Shown: positions 61,893-64,000 of the stretch, piece by piece | Layout: every line of letters starts with the position of its first letter | Numbering within the stretch: position 1 is the first letter of the stretch | Origin: Escarpia spicata | Taxonomy: Eukaryota; Annelida; Polychaeta; Sabellida; Siboglinidae | Direction: 5' to 3' | Length of the DNA: 64,000 nucleotides | Assembly: GCA_963995525.1 (NCBI GenBank) | Contig: OZ023214.1 | Span: 38,200,309-38,264,308 of the forward strand | Translations under genes and position numbers: made by a program | The notes under the pieces: model-generated | Told to the model about the DNA's origin: nothing | The model's input: only the letters and a program-made list of their open reading frames with translations | The model's database searches: none

Positions 61893-63465
61893 TCGACGTT
61901 GGCTGTTCTTTAGCAAAACACTATCAGGTGTGTGTGTGTATAATATGTCACGGACAAAGAGTAACGGAGGAAAATTTGGGTAATTGAGAATGGCAGACAT
62001 GTGCACGGTAAGTAGCGGAGAGCCAATGGGGAAATTGAGGAAATTAACCGAATGTCTGCATAGATACTACGAAAGACGCTTTGCTGTGCACGGTTAAATT
62101 ATTTAAATGTTTCACTGTGCAAGTGAACGCAATCGTGGTCGCAGTGTTCAATGACTAATTAATCATTTTAAGATAATATGATAGCAAACGTGTAACTACT
62201 GATTATTACCACTAATGTTTGAATGATATATCCAGCTATTCCAAAATCTAAAAAACATGCGCGCTGCCGTTATACACGGACGTTCACGTGTTTGCGTTTA
62301 AAAAGTTTCCAAATTTAATAATAATTAAAATATCACAAATTGTCATCGTTATATTGATGCATTATCATATGACACATTTGAAATCGAATAGATGCGAACA
62401 TAAATATTCCATATAAAAATACTGTATGTAGGCAAATAACAGTATTTACGTTCCACACTGGTTTTCTATTTTTCAACCATTTTTATCAAACTTCGACCCA
62501 AGCCATTTAATCAACCATCCGAGCAGGGTAATTGTATTTAGAGAACAACAAAATGAGGTTTCTCTGTAAGATTGGATAACAATACAAAACAGCATGTACT
62601 TAAACGAGAACCGTGCCATAATATATAGTACCATGAATCACCAAAGCGCACTCCCGCAGATTGCAATAGTATGATGTCCACGATATGAAACATCTGATTC
62701 GGAGGCAATCAGCTGAAGTGCATGTAAAGTGTCTTAGTACGAAGGTCAACAACGAGCGCACAATTATTTCGCGATACATTAACTAACCCCGCCGAAGCAT
62801 CGCGTCTGCTGGGTGACACAAAGATTGCAGATAGGCCATCCGCCCGTTTGCTTTTACGGTGGTTCTATCGATCTACGCCAGTAAGCACTCTGGGGAAATT
62901 TGCGGAATGCAAAAGAAGTATAAAATAAACGCAGCATCCTGATAACAGCAGCGCTAGATTTCATTACAGATGGGACGAAATTTGAACGAATCATCCGGAT
63001 GAGAATGCTGCAAGAAATGCCTCCGTAGGACATTTTGTTGTGATTGCGTGTTTGAAAAGAGCGTGTTTTAAATACGCCATTGTCAATTTCACCGGCATTG
63101 TTCGCGGTCTGTTCCATGTAAATATTTTATAGCATCTTTGCAGTGCCCCTAATACACTATGCCACCTCTATTTTTATCTCCATCGGTAATTCATGACCTT
63201 AATGCGTCTTCCAGTGGCTCGCGTTGGTGGTTTACACCCACTTATTATCCCCAAAGGTAGACGGACCAGATGTTAACGTGTACGACCCCAATAAACACAA
63301 TGGATTTATAACTGCAGTTGGCATGTGCCCAGTAGTGGGACTGATCAAGTCTAATTAATTCGATGGTTAATTTCTTGAAATATTGTAAGCTCTTTCTTAC
63401 TAAATGTCGACGTCATTACGTATCGACATCATAAATGACCGTAGCTTTAAGAATGAGTGAGTCAG
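61893..63465. other. Intergenic, nothing recognised
   Basis: AT-rich; no gene, RNA gene or repeat family seen. Confidence 0.45.
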
Positions 63466-63467
63466 TG

Positions 63468-63606
63468 AGTGTGTGTGTGTGTGTGCGTGTGCGTGTGTGC
63501 GTGTGCGTGTGCGTGTGCGTGTGCGTGTGCGTGTGTGTGTGTGTGTGCGTGCGTGTGTGCCTTCGTGCGTGTTTGTCGGTCGGTCGGTCGGTCGGTCGGT
63601 CGGTGC
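63468..63606. repeat. (GT)n / (GTGCGT)n and (CGGT)n microsatellites
   Basis: A GT-rich tract to about 63560 and a perfect CGGT tetranucleotide run at about 63577-63604. Open frames across it are artefacts. Confidence 0.95.
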
Positions 63607-63654
63607 CTGTGGTGTCCGTAAGTGCCTGCGTGTAACACACATGCACAAAGTAAA

Positions 63655-64000
63655 GGGCCTAGTACACTGCTCGACGGCAACGGCAAAACCTCGACGGCAA
63701 CGAGGCAAACCGCGAGCAGAGCCTAGTACACAGAGCGCGGCAATCTTCGACGGCATACGCAAATTTGTCACGTGAACAGTTTGTGGATGCTGTAAACGAA
63801 GGTGGTCCAAAGAATCAACCGAGAGGAGGAAGCACTACTCCTACTGTTGTTAGCCAGATGGCAAAGACAACGCAACCATGGAAGACGAAAGCGACGTGTT
63901 TGGGTACACGAAACTCTTCAGAAGAGAAACAGCTTTGGAGAATTCCATAGGCTTGTCCGTGAACTGGACAGTTACGATGATCAATTTGTTTACCTACTTT
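63655..64000 (+). mobile_element. Harbinger/PIF-type DNA transposon, left end, cut by the window
   Basis: The left tip GGGCCTAGTACAC is followed by subterminal repeats (GCCTAGTACAC again, TCGACGGCAACG twice). A coding frame is open from 63796 to the window end with an Glu-rich then Leu-rich start (REEEALLLLLLARWQRQ), then RRKRRVWVHETLQKRNSFGE and FHRLVRELDSYDDQFVYL. This is the N-terminal pattern of Harbinger transposase-related proteins (Arg-rich, WVHP-like, F-LV-EL). No in-frame ATG follows the upstream stop at 63793, so the start may be spliced or lost. Confidence 0.75.

Noticed and set aside
61477..62006. Three overlapping minus-strand frames up to 158 codons
   Set aside because: All are readings of the 44-bp satellite; no gene signals around them.
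63400..63810. His/Thr/Arg-rich and Cys/Val-rich frames
   Set aside because: Encoded by GT/GTGCGT and CGGT microsatellites.

Overview
This window is a piece of animal nuclear genome, most likely from a marine invertebrate bilaterian. The evidence is GT-AG introns of about 0.5-9 kb, metazoan gene families (FoxL2, CCDC115, FBXO42, C3orf14/CEP15), an AT-rich background full of microsatellites, and dense fossil LINEs, tRNA-headed SINEs and MITEs. Nothing here fixes the phylum. One 200-base run of N (49182-49381) marks an assembly gap.

Layout. A two-exon FoxL2 gene lies on the minus strand (1172-3558, possibly to 3705), with its intron inside the forkhead domain. From 7675 to 10784 (minus) is a three-exon CCDC115, a V-ATPase assembly factor. 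It shares a promoter of about 190 bp with an eight-exon FBXO42 (F-box plus kelch) on the plus strand, 10976-26465. The nearly 9 kb first intron of FBXO42 holds three LINE copies. Past the FBXO42 stop codon is an unusual block: the last codons of the gene are amplified into a 74-75 bp minisatellite, and the whole tail plus part of a hAT transposon is then duplicated in tandem (26440-29557). A small four-exon minus-strand gene, 32092-36817, matches the C3orf14/CEP15 family and converges on FBXO42.

From 37.5 kb to the end I recognise no complete host gene. This part holds LINEs (37.6-41.0, 42.2-43.6, 45.6-46.2, 52.1-53.9 and 56.1-56.8 kb), a decayed copy of an uncharacterised repeat-associated protein family (46.45-47.64 kb), a long CT tract, SINEs, an old and a young satellite array (60.8-61.9 kb), and the left end of a Harbinger/PIF-type DNA transposon running off the window (63655-64000). 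A possible signal-peptide first exon (58100-58196, plus) could start a gene continuing beyond the window; this is weak.

The host genes do not form a pathway. Their arrangement is a tandem minus pair (FoxL2, CCDC115), a divergent pair (CCDC115/FBXO42) and a convergent pair (FBXO42/CEP15). Exon joins were made by hand from splice consensus, reading phase and remembered family sequences; no alignment was run.
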